Assembly (NCBI RefSeq): GCF_900115085.1
Contig: NZ_FOVF01000013.1
Location: forward strand, 1 to 64,000
From: Dokdonella immobilis
GTDB lineage: Bacteria; Pseudomonadota; Gammaproteobacteria; Xanthomonadales; Rhodanobacteraceae
Length of the DNA: 64,000 nt
Direction: 5' to 3'
Part shown: in pieces, positions 28,735-37,256 of the stretch
How the letters are laid out: the number at the start of each line of letters is the position of its first letter
Position numbering within the stretch: position 1 is the first letter of the stretch
Notes under the pieces: model-generated
What the model saw: the letters and a program-made list of their open reading frames with translations, nothing else
Databases searched by the model: none
What the model was told of the DNA's origin: nothing
Translations under genes and position numbers: made by a program

Positions 28735-29673
28735 ATGGGTGCCCGCTTCGAAAAAGACGATATTCCGCCACCGGCGACCAGCGACAAGCTGGTCGTCGCC
28801 ATCTCCTCGCGCGCCCTGTTCGACCTTGGCGACAGCCATGAGCTGTTCGAGCGCGAAGGGCTCGATGCCTACGCGCGCTACCAGATCGCCCACGAAGATG
28901 AACTGCTGCAGCCAGGAATCGCTTTCCCGCTGGTGCAGAAGCTGCTGCGCCTGAATGCGCTGGCCCCGGAGGCGCCACGGGTCGAGGTGATCCTGCTCTC
29001 GCGCAACTCGGCCGACACCGGCCTGCGCATCTTCAACGCGATCGAGCACTACGGACTCGACATCGTGCGCGCGGCATTCACCAACGGCGCGCCGACCGCT
29101 TCTTATGCGCACCCGTTTGGGGCCAACCTGTTCCTCTCGGCCAATGTCGAGGACGTGCGTCGCGCGCTGACCGCTGGCGTGGCCGCGGCGACGATCCTGC
29201 CCTCGAAGGCGCCCGAACTGCCGTCCGAGCAGTTGCGCATCGCCTTCGATGGTGATGCGGTCATCTTCGGCGACGATTCCGAGCGCGTTTCCCATCACGA
29301 AGGCCTCGATGCGTTCCACCGCAACGAAAGGGCAAGGGTCAACGAGCCGCTTGCGGTGGGGCCGTTCCGCACCTTCCTCGAGGCCCTGCATCGCATCCAG
29401 GCGGCGTTCCCGATCGAAACCTCGCCGATCCGCACCGCCCTGGTCACCGCGCGCTCGGCGCCAGCGCACAAGCGCGTGATCCTGACCTTGCGCAGCTGGG
29501 GGATCCGCCTCGACGAAGCGCTGTTCCTCGGCGGGCGTTCGAAGGGCCCGTTTCTCGAGGCCTTTGGCGCCGACATCTTCTTCGACGATTCGATGCTCAA
29601 CGTCGAATCGGCACGCCAGCACGTGGCCACCGGTCACGTGCCGCACGGGGTTCACAACCCATCGTCCGATTGA
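28735..29673 (+). CDS. 5'-nucleotidase (NT5C1-like family)
   Basis: 312 residues of the cytosolic 5'-nucleotidase family found in both bacteria and animals. It removes phosphate from nucleoside monophosphates. Recognisable parts are LVVAISSRALFDL near the start, VILLSRNSADTGLRIFNAIEHYGL, RAAFTNGAPTASY, LRIAFDGDAVIFGDDSE (the Asp-rich metal site), and the C-terminal FFDDSMLNVESA. The ATG at 28735 is chosen; an in-frame TTG at 28687 lies in the end of the protease gene. It follows the protease by 28 bases. Confidence 0.87.
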   Translation: MGARFEKDDIPPPATSDKLVVAISSRALFDLGDSHELFEREGLDAYARYQIAHEDELLQPGIAFPLVQKLLRLNALAPEAPRVEVILLSRNSADTGLRIFNAIEHYGLDIVRAAFTNGAPTASYAHPFGANLFLSANVEDVRRALTAGVAAATILPSKAPELPSEQLRIAFDGDAVIFGDDSERVSHHEGLDAFHRNERARVNEPLAVGPFRTFLEALHRIQAAFPIETSPIRTALVTARSAPAHKRVILTLRSWGIRLDEALFLGGRSKGPFLEAFGADIFFDDSMLNVESARQHVATGHVPHGVHNPSSD

Positions 29674-29740
29674 CGGTTTCGTTCCGGCAAGCCTGCCTGC
29701 TATCGTGCCGCCATCCGGGACCTCCCATTGGCGGAAATTC

Positions 29741-30232
29741 ATGCTTGAAGATTTCATAGTCGTGACCGAAGTGGCCGAGGGACCGGCCGTGGCAGAGCAG
29801 ATCTTCCAGCGCAAGTTCAGGCTTTCGGTTCCCGATTTCCCCCACCACATCGTCACCTTCTTTCGCAAGGACTGGCACTGCCTCGTGCCGTTCTCGTATG
29901 TGCACATACGTCCTCGCGGCGACATCTATCTGGTTGGCGGCGCAGCGACGGATGGTCGGGTATTCGCGATGATGAGCGAGCAACAACGCGAGCTGGTCAC
30001 GGCCGCGGGCGGCGTCTACCTGAATGCCCTGCGTTATGCGTTCGATCGATTTGCCGACAGATGCGAGGCCTATTTCGGCTATTGCGGAGACGCACGGGCC
30101 TGGGAGGTCGACATGCAAGCCGGATTCGAGCCGACCGATCATGAGAAACTGATCGCGCGCTGGCACAAGCCGGTGGAGCACGAGCGCAAACTCCAACTGG
30201 TCGAACAGGCACGCACCTGGATTCCGTTCTGA
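29741..30232 (+). CDS. Conserved protein of unknown function, paralogue A
   Basis: 163 residues, no family recognised. It is clearly homologous to the next gene over its full length: both have an (I/V)TEV start, an RKF motif, GD(I/V)YL(V/S)GG, a central alanine/leucine helix with YAF-(D/R)-(R/K)-(F/Y)-AD, the FG(Y/H)CGD motif, AGF, and a W-H-K-P near the end. The AGF-containing C-terminal part resembles the acetyl-CoA-facing end of GNAT acetyltransferases, which is only a weak hint. A purine-rich GCGGAA precedes the ATG. No signal or membrane segment is seen. Confidence 0.8.
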   Translation: MLEDFIVVTEVAEGPAVAEQIFQRKFRLSVPDFPHHIVTFFRKDWHCLVPFSYVHIRPRGDIYLVGGAATDGRVFAMMSEQQRELVTAAGGVYLNALRYAFDRFADRCEAYFGYCGDARAWEVDMQAGFEPTDHEKLIARWHKPVEHERKLQLVEQARTWIPF

Positions 30233-30309
30233 CACCATGCGCGAAGCAATCCAACGGGGTCCTTGCTGCACCTCCATCGCTTCACGGCGGGCGCAATACG
30301 GAGGTCAAG

Positions 30310-30846
30310 ATGCAGACCGGTGAACTGTTCGATTCGGCAGAGATCCTGCCTGGGTCACTGCGGGATTTCATCGCCATCACGGAAGTCGACCACGCGGATT
30401 TGCTTGTGGCCAACTTGTTCAAGCGCAAATTCGGTCACCCGCCGCCGGCCTATCCGCGCCATCTGGTTGCCTTTTACCGTGACCCCATGGGTGGACTGCA
30501 CCTGGCCGGCTACTCGCACATGATGCCGTTCGGCGACGTGTATCTCTCCGGTGGCTCGTGCACCAACGGCGAGACTGCGCGCCTGATGTCACCCGGCGAG
30601 CGCGACGCGCTGCGCAGTGCCGGCGGCCTCTGGTTCCATCTGCTCAAATATGCGTTCCGCAAGTACGCGGACTGTTGCGACGCCTTCTTCGGCCACTGCG
30701 GCGATCCGCGAGCGCTCGAAGTGGCCCTGGCAGCGGGTTTTGTGCAGACCGAGCACGAGCACGTGATCGTGCATTGGCACAAACCGCTGCACCCGAACAT
30801 CCGGCGCGCCCTGCTGGCCAAGGTCCACGCCCTCGGCGCCTTCTGA
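30310..30846 (+). CDS. Conserved protein of unknown function, paralogue B
   Basis: 178 residues, tandem homologue of the preceding gene 77 bases upstream. Shared landmarks are KRKFGH/QRKF, GDVYLSGGS, LLKYAFRKYADCCDAFFGHCGD and VHWHKPLHP. It has about 15 extra residues at the N-terminus (MQTGELFDSAEILPGSL). GGAGG lies 5 bases before the ATG, a stronger site than that of its partner. The presence of two divergent copies in a row suggests sub-functionalised or interacting products. Role unknown; a GNAT-like fold is possible. Confidence 0.82.
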   Translation: MQTGELFDSAEILPGSLRDFIAITEVDHADLLVANLFKRKFGHPPPAYPRHLVAFYRDPMGGLHLAGYSHMMPFGDVYLSGGSCTNGETARLMSPGERDALRSAGGLWFHLLKYAFRKYADCCDAFFGHCGDPRALEVALAAGFVQTEHEHVIVHWHKPLHPNIRRALLAKVHALGAF

Positions 30847-30864
30847 GGTACCCCTGCGGTAGAG

Positions 30865-31686
30865 TCAGCCAAGCAGTATCTGGCGCAGCGCTTCGGGCGA
30901 TTTCCAGTGCCAGCCGCAAATGTAGCGCGGCAGGTTCCAGCGGTCGCTGTCGGGATGCACAGGTTCCGCGCCGTCGCCCATGGCCGCCAGCATGCCGTGT
31001 TCCTCGCCGAACCTGGGCAGGTATTCGTCGTGGACGTAGTCGGGTACGTGGCTGAACGGGTAGCAGAACAGCGTCGTCCGCTGTGGCGCGATCCGGGCGT
31101 TGATGAAGTCGCTGGCGGCGGCGATCTCGGCCCTGGCCCTGGCGCGGTTGTCGACGCTCAGGAAGGAGCCGCGGGGCATGCCGTCGATGCCGGGCAATGG
31201 CACGGCGGCATGGTTGTGGTCCCAGCTGTGGTTTTCGATCGCGATCAGGCCGGTATCCTGGGCGGCGGGCCACCAGGCATCGTCCATCCATCCCCGTCCG
31301 GCCAGACAGCCCCGGTCAATGTGCGCGCGTGCTTCCGGCGAGGCAATCACAAACGAGGTCAGATGCAGATCGGGTTGGGCGTCCTTGCCGCGCTCGGCGA
31401 TGAAGTCGGTCAGGCAGTGATGGAGACTGCGCTGGCGACCATGGGTCGGATGCTCGATGTCCTCGAAATCGAAATTCGAACCATCGTCGCAGGTCAGGGC
31501 GACGCAGCGCTCGAGGTCGCGATTGGCGCGACCGAGGAGTTGGTCGACGACCCAGTGCAGCGGAACGATGCGCAGACCGAGGTCGTCGATCAGGCGCAGA
31601 TCGGCGGCGAACGCCCGCGGGTCGTTGCTGGCGTAGTCGTTACCGGAAATGTTGACCGCGTGATAGGCGAGAACGGGGACGCGCAT
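30865..31686 (-). CDS. Polysaccharide deacetylase family protein
   Basis: 273 residues of the NodB-homology family, which removes N- or O-acetyl groups from sugars. The catalytic/metal motifs are TCDDGS (Asp67-Asp68) and HSWDH (His153, His157), and a late segment CYPFSHVPDYV matches the third motif region. The start at 31686 (MRVPVLAYHAVN) fits the family N-terminus; the in-frame ATG at 31716 would add ten residues. No signal peptide is obvious, so a cytoplasmic or unconventional substrate is possible. It converges with the paralogue gene 18 bases away. Confidence 0.85.
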   Translation of the reverse strand: MRVPVLAYHAVNISGNDYASNDPRAFAADLRLIDDLGLRIVPLHWVVDQLLGRANRDLERCVALTCDDGSNFDFEDIEHPTHGRQRSLHHCLTDFIAERGKDAQPDLHLTSFVIASPEARAHIDRGCLAGRGWMDDAWWPAAQDTGLIAIENHSWDHNHAAVPLPGIDGMPRGSFLSVDNRARARAEIAAASDFINARIAPQRTTLFCYPFSHVPDYVHDEYLPRFGEEHGMLAAMGDGAEPVHPDSDRWNLPRYICGWHWKSPEALRQILLG

Positions 31687-31856
31687 GGGCAGACGGCAGA
31701 ATCGGGCGGCCAGCATAGGGTCCCGGCAGCAATCCGCCAAGGGCACGTCGCCCGGGTCTGATCAGTCGCCACGGCAGGCGCGACAAAGTAGCGGTGTTCC
31801 GGCTTGCGCAGGCCGTTTACAATAGCCTGCTTTGCCAACCCTTCCGGAACACAGCC

Positions 31857-33029
31857 ATGGCCGCCACCCCGCTCAATCCCGTTGATCTGTACGACGTCCG
31901 CTCCCTGCTCAGCGAAGAGGAGCAGGCGGTTCAGGATACGGTGGCGCGCTTCACCGATGAACGCGTGATTCCAATCATCGGCGATTGTTTCGACAAGGGC
32001 GTGTTCCCGAAGGAACTGATCCCGGAGATGGCCGAACTCGGCCTGCTCGGCTCGAGCCTGCCGACCGAATACGGTTGCGCGGGCCTGAATGGCGTCAGCT
32101 ATGGCCTGATCTGCCAGGAACTCGAGCGCGGTGATTCCGGCATCCGCAGCTTCGCCTCGGTACAGTCCTCGCTTTGCATGTACCCGATCTACGCCTACGG
32201 CACCGAGGAGCAGCGCCGGCGCTGGCTGCCGGACATGGCCGCCGGCAAGGTGATCGGCTGCTTTGGCCTGACCGAACCGCAGGGCGGCTCGGATCCGGGC
32301 AGCATGAAGACCCATGCCAAGAAGGACGGTGCCGACTGGATCATCAATGGCTCGAAGATGTGGATCACCAACGGCAACCTGGCCGATATCGCGATCGTCT
32401 GGGCAATGACCGACGAGGGCATCCAGGGCTTCGTGATCGAGAAGGACTTCCCCGGCTTCAAGGCCCAGGAAATCCACAAGAAGATGAGCCTGCGCGCTTC
32501 GGTCACCTCGGCCCTGTTCTTCGACAACGTGCGCGTGCCGGAGGCCAACCGCCTGCCCAACGTCAAGGGCCTGAAGGGACCGCTGGGCTGCCTGACCCAG
32601 GCCCGTTACGGCATCACCTGGGGCCCGATTGGCGCGGCCATCGCCTGTTTCACCGAGGTCCTCGAGTATTCGAAGAACCGCATCCTGTTCAAGCAGCCGA
32701 TCGCTTCCCGCCAGGCCGTCCAGCTCAAGCTGGCCGACATGGCCCGCCGAATCACCATGGCCCAGCTGCTCTCGCTCCAGCTCGGCCGTCTCAAGGACGC
32801 CGGCACGATGCAGCCGACCCAGGTATCGCTGGCCAAGTGGAACAACTGCCGCATGGCCATCGATATCGCCCGCGAGGCCCGTGACATCCTTGGCGGGGCC
32901 GGCATCACCACCGAACATTGCCCGATCCGCCACGCCCTCAACCTCGAATCCGTGATCACCTACGAGGGGACCGAAACCGTTCACCAGCTCGTGGTTGGCC
33001 GCGAGGTCACCGGCATCAACGCGTTCTGA
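31857..33029 (+). CDS. gcdH: Glutaryl-CoA dehydrogenase
   Basis: 390 residues. It oxidises and decarboxylates glutaryl-CoA to crotonyl-CoA in lysine and tryptophan breakdown. Assignment to GCDH rather than another acyl-CoA dehydrogenase rests on the N-terminal LLSEEEQAVQDTVARF, the ELERGDSGIRSFASVQSSL segment, GCFGLTEPQGGSDPGSM, and the C-terminal TYEGTETVHQLVVGREVTGINAF carrying the catalytic Glu. The ATG at 31857 gives MAATPLNPVDLYDV. The ALDH7 gene at 45656-47188 acts earlier in lysine degradation, which supports the assignment though the genes are not linked. Confidence 0.92.
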   Translation: MAATPLNPVDLYDVRSLLSEEEQAVQDTVARFTDERVIPIIGDCFDKGVFPKELIPEMAELGLLGSSLPTEYGCAGLNGVSYGLICQELERGDSGIRSFASVQSSLCMYPIYAYGTEEQRRRWLPDMAAGKVIGCFGLTEPQGGSDPGSMKTHAKKDGADWIINGSKMWITNGNLADIAIVWAMTDEGIQGFVIEKDFPGFKAQEIHKKMSLRASVTSALFFDNVRVPEANRLPNVKGLKGPLGCLTQARYGITWGPIGAAIACFTEVLEYSKNRILFKQPIASRQAVQLKLADMARRITMAQLLSLQLGRLKDAGTMQPTQVSLAKWNNCRMAIDIAREARDILGGAGITTEHCPIRHALNLESVITYEGTETVHQLVVGREVTGINAF

Positions 33030-33092
33030 GCAGCGCCGTGCCCGGTGAAGCGGCGGCTGGGTGATTTCGTGGAGTAGCCGAGCCCATTGCGA

Positions 33093-33671
33093 ATGGAAAC
33101 CACCGTCAGGAAAACCGGAATGCGTCATGCGCTCGTGACTTTGCTGGCTTCGTTCTTCGGCGTCCTCATCGCGCTGTTCGCGTTTCATCTCTACACGAAA
33201 TACGAAGCCGACCGCGAACGGGCGGCCGCCGAGGCGGAACAACAGGCGCGGATCGAGCAGGGCCGGCAGCTGGCCGAACGCACCCTGGCCGAGGACCGCG
33301 CGATCCTCGCCATCCGCAATGACACGGTCGCCAGCACGTCGGCGCGCATGGCCGTCACCGAGTTCTACATGAACAGTGGACGCATGCCGGCCTCGAATGC
33401 CGAGGCTGGCCTGCCCGAACCGGGTTCGTACAAGGGCCAGAGCCTGCGCTCGCTCGAAGTCGACGAGGGCGGCGAACTGATCCTGACTTTCGACGCCGAA
33501 TCGGGGGTCGACGGCGGCACGATCGAATGGCTGCCCGATCTGACCGGGATCGAATCGATGGGCCTGCAGTGGCGCTGCCGGACCCGTGACTTTCCGCAGA
33601 TAGTGCGGGCCCTGCCGGATTGCGATTATGTGCCGGCCTCCGCCACCGACGTCGCTACGAAGCGACCCTGA
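33093..33671 (+). CDS. Membrane-anchored pilin-like protein
   Basis: 192 residues. One membrane helix (about residues 13-32, LVTLLASFFGVLIALFAF) is followed by an Ala/Glu/Arg-rich coiled coil (about 38-75) and a globular part. That part (VTEFYMNSGRMPASNAEAGLP, GGELILTFDAESGV, GLQWRCRTRD, PDCDY) resembles the C-terminal half of type IV pilins, including a terminal Cys pair. It lacks the prepilin cleavage motif G-FxxxE. Function is therefore uncertain. The start is unsure: ATG 33093 is used, ATG 33120 has the better SD (AGGAAAA). Confidence 0.65.
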   Translation: METTVRKTGMRHALVTLLASFFGVLIALFAFHLYTKYEADRERAAAEAEQQARIEQGRQLAERTLAEDRAILAIRNDTVASTSARMAVTEFYMNSGRMPASNAEAGLPEPGSYKGQSLRSLEVDEGGELILTFDAESGVDGGTIEWLPDLTGIESMGLQWRCRTRDFPQIVRALPDCDYVPASATDVATKRP

Positions 33672-33678
33672 AGCCGCC

Positions 33679-34227
33679 GTGGACCAATCCTTGCGCCACA
33701 TCGAAACCGATCGCCTGATCCTGCGTCCGACGGCTGCCGAAGATTTCGAGGCCTGGGCACGCTTCGCCGCGGATCCCGAGGTCATGCGCCATCTAGGCGG
33801 TGTGCAGCCCCGATCCACGGCCTGGCGCGGCTTCATCGCGATGGCCGGCGCCTGGCAGATCCAGGGCTTTGCCATGTTTTCGGTCATCGAAAAATCTTCG
33901 GGCCACTGGCTCGGACGTATCGGGCCGTGGATGCCGGAAGGCTGGCCGGGCACCGAGGTCGGCTGGGGCCTGCTTCGCGAGGCATGGGGCAGGGGCTATG
34001 CGGTCGAGGCGGCGACGGCGGCGATCGACTGGTCGTTCCAGCACCTCGGCTGGAGCGAAGTCATTCATACGATATCCCCGGAGAATGCCGGCTCGAAGGG
34101 GGTTGCCGCACGTCTTGGCTCGCGCTACCTGCGCATGGGCCGGTTGCCGGCGCCAATCGAGATTGACGTCGAGGTCTGGGGACAGTCGCGCGAACAATGG
34201 CAATCGAAGCGGAGCGCTGGAAAATGA
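33679..34227 (+). CDS. GNAT-family N-acetyltransferase (RimJ/L-like)
   Basis: 182 residues. It begins with the typical ETDRLILRPTAAEDFEAWARF and contains the acetyl-CoA motif region EVGWGLLREAWGRGYAVEAATAAIDWSF and ISPENAGSKGVAARLG. The usual activity is acetyl transfer to protein N-termini or small molecules; the substrate is unknown. The start is GTG at 33679, 7 bases after the preceding stop. Its stop overlaps the next gene (ATGA), so translation of the two is coupled. Confidence 0.87.
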   Translation: MDQSLRHIETDRLILRPTAAEDFEAWARFAADPEVMRHLGGVQPRSTAWRGFIAMAGAWQIQGFAMFSVIEKSSGHWLGRIGPWMPEGWPGTEVGWGLLREAWGRGYAVEAATAAIDWSFQHLGWSEVIHTISPENAGSKGVAARLGSRYLRMGRLPAPIEIDVEVWGQSREQWQSKRSAGK

Positions 34228-34832
34228 ACCTGCCGACGGTCTACGGAATGGCGATCTCCGGCAACTGCTACAAGATCCAGTTGCTGATGGCCCTGCTCGA
34301 TCGCCCCTACCGCTGGGTCGAGGTCGACAGCGCCCATGGCGGGACCCGGACGCAGGAATTCCTTGCCCGCAACCCGGTCGGCAAGGTGCCGGTCCTCGAA
34401 CTCGAGGACGGCCGTACCCTGGCCGAGTCGAACGCGATTCTCTGCTTCCTGGCGGAGGACAGCCGCTATCTGCCCGAAGACCGTTGGCAGCGCGCCCAGG
34501 TGTTGCAGTGGCTGTTCTTCGAGCAGTACAGCCATGAACCCTATATCGCCGTGGCGCGGTTCATCTGTCTGATGCTCGATCAGGATCACCCCCGCCGCAG
34601 CGAGTTGCCGCGGTTGCTCGAAAGGGGCCATCAGGCCCTGGCCATCCTCGAACAGCAGCTGGCGAACCGGCCGTACCTGGTCGGCAGCACACCGAGCGTT
34701 GCCGACATCGCTCTTTTTGCCTACACCCATGTGGCCGACGACGGCGGCTTCGACCTCTCCCCGTACGCGGCCGTGCGGGATTGGTTGGCGCGTGTGCGTG
34801 GCATACCCGGTTTCGTGCCGCTCGGCGCCTGA
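34224..34832 (+). CDS. Glutathione S-transferase family protein
   Basis: 202 residues. The N-terminal thioredoxin-like domain has MAISGNCYKIQLLMALL and NPVGKVPVLELEDGRTLAESNAIL, where the Val-Pro and Glu-Ser contacts for glutathione are intact. The C-terminal helical domain ends with ADIALFAYTHVADDGGF. The start at 34224 shares ATGA with the preceding acetyltransferase stop; an in-frame ATG at 34197 is less likely. The probable role is conjugation or detoxification; the substrate is not known. Confidence 0.9.
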   Translation: MNLPTVYGMAISGNCYKIQLLMALLDRPYRWVEVDSAHGGTRTQEFLARNPVGKVPVLELEDGRTLAESNAILCFLAEDSRYLPEDRWQRAQVLQWLFFEQYSHEPYIAVARFICLMLDQDHPRRSELPRLLERGHQALAILEQQLANRPYLVGSTPSVADIALFAYTHVADDGGFDLSPYAAVRDWLARVRGIPGFVPLGA

Positions 34833-34947
34833 GTCCAGCGCGATCCCCCGAACTTCGTTCGAGATTCGCCCGGTCGCAGGGATATCCCATCGGCAGCGCG
34901 CCCGGGCCCGGATACAATAGCGGACTACCCGTTTTCCGATCAGCCCC

Positions 34948-37236
34948 ATGTCCGTTGCCGCATCCGCCAAAACCCCCGTCATTGCCGCGCGTCACCGCGG
35001 ACTCAATCGCGCCGATATCTGCGATCAGAACTTCATCGAGTACGTACGCGACTGGGATGGTCCGGTGCGCCCGGCTCCAGCACCCGATCAGGCCGTTCTG
35101 CCGGGCAGCGCCTGCACGGCGGCGGATTTCCTCGAACTGTTCGAGTCGCAACTGGTCTCGCGCCACCTCGACCTGATGGCCCGCGTGCTGCGCGTGCGCA
35201 ATCGCGTGTTCTACACGATCGGATCGAGCGGCCACGAAGGCAACGCGATGGTCGCCCGGCTCACCCGGCATACCGATCCGGCCTTCCTGCACTATCGTTC
35301 CGGCGCCTTCATGGCGGAACGTTTCCGCAAGCTGCCAGGTATGGATCCGATCATGGATTCGGCGCTGTCGTTTGCGGCGAGCAAGGATGATCCGGCGTCG
35401 GGGGGACGCCACAAGGTCTGGGGTTCCAAGCCGCTCTGGGTCCTGCCGCAGACTTCGACCATCGCCTCGCACCTGCCCAAGGCGCTCGGCACGGCGCTGG
35501 CCATCGAACAGTCCCGGCGTATCGGCCACGCACTGCCCGTGCCGGAGGATTCCATTGCGATCTGTTCGTTCGGTGATGCCTCGTCGAACCATGCGACCGC
35601 GCAGACGGCCTTCAATGCGGCCGGCTGGACCGCCTACCAGAAGCTGCCGGCGCCCGTCCTGTTCGTCTGCGAGGACAATGGCATCGGCATCTCGGTGAAG
35701 ACGCCGGGCGGCTGGATCGAGCGCAATTTCAGCGAGCGTCGCGACCTCGACTACTTCTACGCCGACGGCCTCGACTTGGCGGGCGGCTACGCCGATGTCG
35801 AGCGCGCCGTGGCGCACTGCCGGCGCACGCGTCGGCCGACCTTCCTGCACCTGCGTACGACCCGCATCATGGGCCACGCCGGCACCGACTTCGAGATCGA
35901 GTGGCGCAGCATCGAGGAACTGGTCAAGGTCGAGGCCGGCGACCCATTGCTGCGCTCGGCGGCCATTGCCCTTGAATCCGGCCTGCTCGGCAAGGACGAA
36001 GTGCTGGCCCGCTATGAAACGATCCGTGCGCGCTGCTTCGCCGCCGCCGATGAGGCGGACCGCCGGCCGAAACTGACCGGACTGGCCGAAATCGTCGCGC
36101 CGCTGGCGCCGTATACGCCAGCGGCGGTCAAGGCCGAGGCCGAACGCAGCGATTATGCCGAGAAGCGTCTCGACATCTTCGGTGGCGAGAGCAAGCTGCC
36201 GGAGAACCTGCCGCCGCGGCACCTCGCCATCCAGATCAACCAGGCCCTGCACGACCTGTTCTGCAAGTACCCGCAGGCCCTGCTGTTCGGCGAGGACGTG
36301 GCCCAGAAAGGCGGTGTCTATACCGTGACCAAGGGCCTGCACAAGGCCTTTCGCAATGCGCGCGTCTTCAACACCTTGCTCGACGAGACGATCATCCTCG
36401 GCCTGGCCCAGGGCTACGCCAACATGGGCCTGCTGCCAATTCCCGAGATCCAGTACCTGGCCTATTTTCACAACGCCTGCGACCAGATCCGCGGCGAAGC
36501 GGCCTCGCTGCAGTTCTTCTCGAACGACCAGTACCGAAATCCGATGGTCGTGCGCATTGCCGGGCTCGGCTACCAGAAGGGCTTCGGTGGCCACTTCCAC
36601 AACGACAATTCCCTGACCGCACTGCGCGATATCCCCGGCTTGGTCGTCGGCTGCCCGAGCCGCGGCGACGATGCCGCGACCATGCTGCGCACCCTGGCTG
36701 CGCTGGCCCGGGTCGATGGCCGGGTCAGCGTGTTTCTCGAGCCGATCGCGCTGTACATGACCAAGGACCTGCACGAGGCCGGCGACGGCCAGTGGTTGTT
36801 CCCGTATCCGGCGCCAGACCAGGCCATGCCGCTCGGTGAGGGGCGTGTCTATGCGCCGGACGCGTCCGACCTGGTCATCTTCACCTATGGCAACGGCGTG
36901 CCGATGAGCCTGCGCGCCGCCCGCGAAATCGAATCCCGGCGGAAATGGAAGGTCCGCGTGGTCGACCTGCGCTGGCTGGTGCCGCTCAACGAGGCCTACA
37001 TCGCCGAGCAGGCGCGCAGTGCGCGGCGCATCCTCGTGGTCGATGAAGGCCGCCATTCAGCCGGCGTCGGCGAAGGCGTGATCACGGCCATCGTCGAGGC
37101 CGGGTTCGGGGCGACGCCGCTGCAGCGTGTGGTCGGTGCCGATACCTATACGCCGCTGGCCGGCGCTGCGCTGGCGGTCTTGCCGGCCGATTCAGATATC
37201 GTTGCCGCCGCGGATATTCTGGAGCCGCCTCGCTGA
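34948..37236 (+). CDS. 2-oxoacid dehydrogenase E1, alpha-beta fusion
   Basis: 762 residues. The first half is an E1-alpha subunit with the thiamine diphosphate motif GDASSNHATAQTAFN...NGIGIS (residues about 210-250). The second half is an E1-beta subunit (LFGEDVAQKGGVYTVTKGL, AYFHNACDQIRGEAASLQFFS). Such fused E1 proteins decarboxylate branched-chain or related 2-oxoacids and pass the acyl group to E2. No E2 or E3 gene is adjacent. The nearest class is branched-chain 2-oxoisovalerate dehydrogenase, by the overall segment pattern; exact substrate is uncertain. A cyclase-FHA gene follows after only 20 bases. Confidence 0.88.
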   Translation: MSVAASAKTPVIAARHRGLNRADICDQNFIEYVRDWDGPVRPAPAPDQAVLPGSACTAADFLELFESQLVSRHLDLMARVLRVRNRVFYTIGSSGHEGNAMVARLTRHTDPAFLHYRSGAFMAERFRKLPGMDPIMDSALSFAASKDDPASGGRHKVWGSKPLWVLPQTSTIASHLPKALGTALAIEQSRRIGHALPVPEDSIAICSFGDASSNHATAQTAFNAAGWTAYQKLPAPVLFVCEDNGIGISVKTPGGWIERNFSERRDLDYFYADGLDLAGGYADVERAVAHCRRTRRPTFLHLRTTRIMGHAGTDFEIEWRSIEELVKVEAGDPLLRSAAIALESGLLGKDEVLARYETIRARCFAAADEADRRPKLTGLAEIVAPLAPYTPAAVKAEAERSDYAEKRLDIFGGESKLPENLPPRHLAIQINQALHDLFCKYPQALLFGEDVAQKGGVYTVTKGLHKAFRNARVFNTLLDETIILGLAQGYANMGLLPIPEIQYLAYFHNACDQIRGEAASLQFFSNDQYRNPMVVRIAGLGYQKGFGGHFHNDNSLTALRDIPGLVVGCPSRGDDAATMLRTLAALARVDGRVSVFLEPIALYMTKDLHEAGDGQWLFPYPAPDQAMPLGEGRVYAPDASDLVIFTYGNGVPMSLRAAREIESRRKWKVRVVDLRWLVPLNEAYIAEQARSARRILVVDEGRHSAGVGEGVITAIVEAGFGATPLQRVVGADTYTPLAGAALAVLPADSDIVAAADILEPPR

Positions 37237-37256
37237 ATGTCCTATCATCCGATGCA

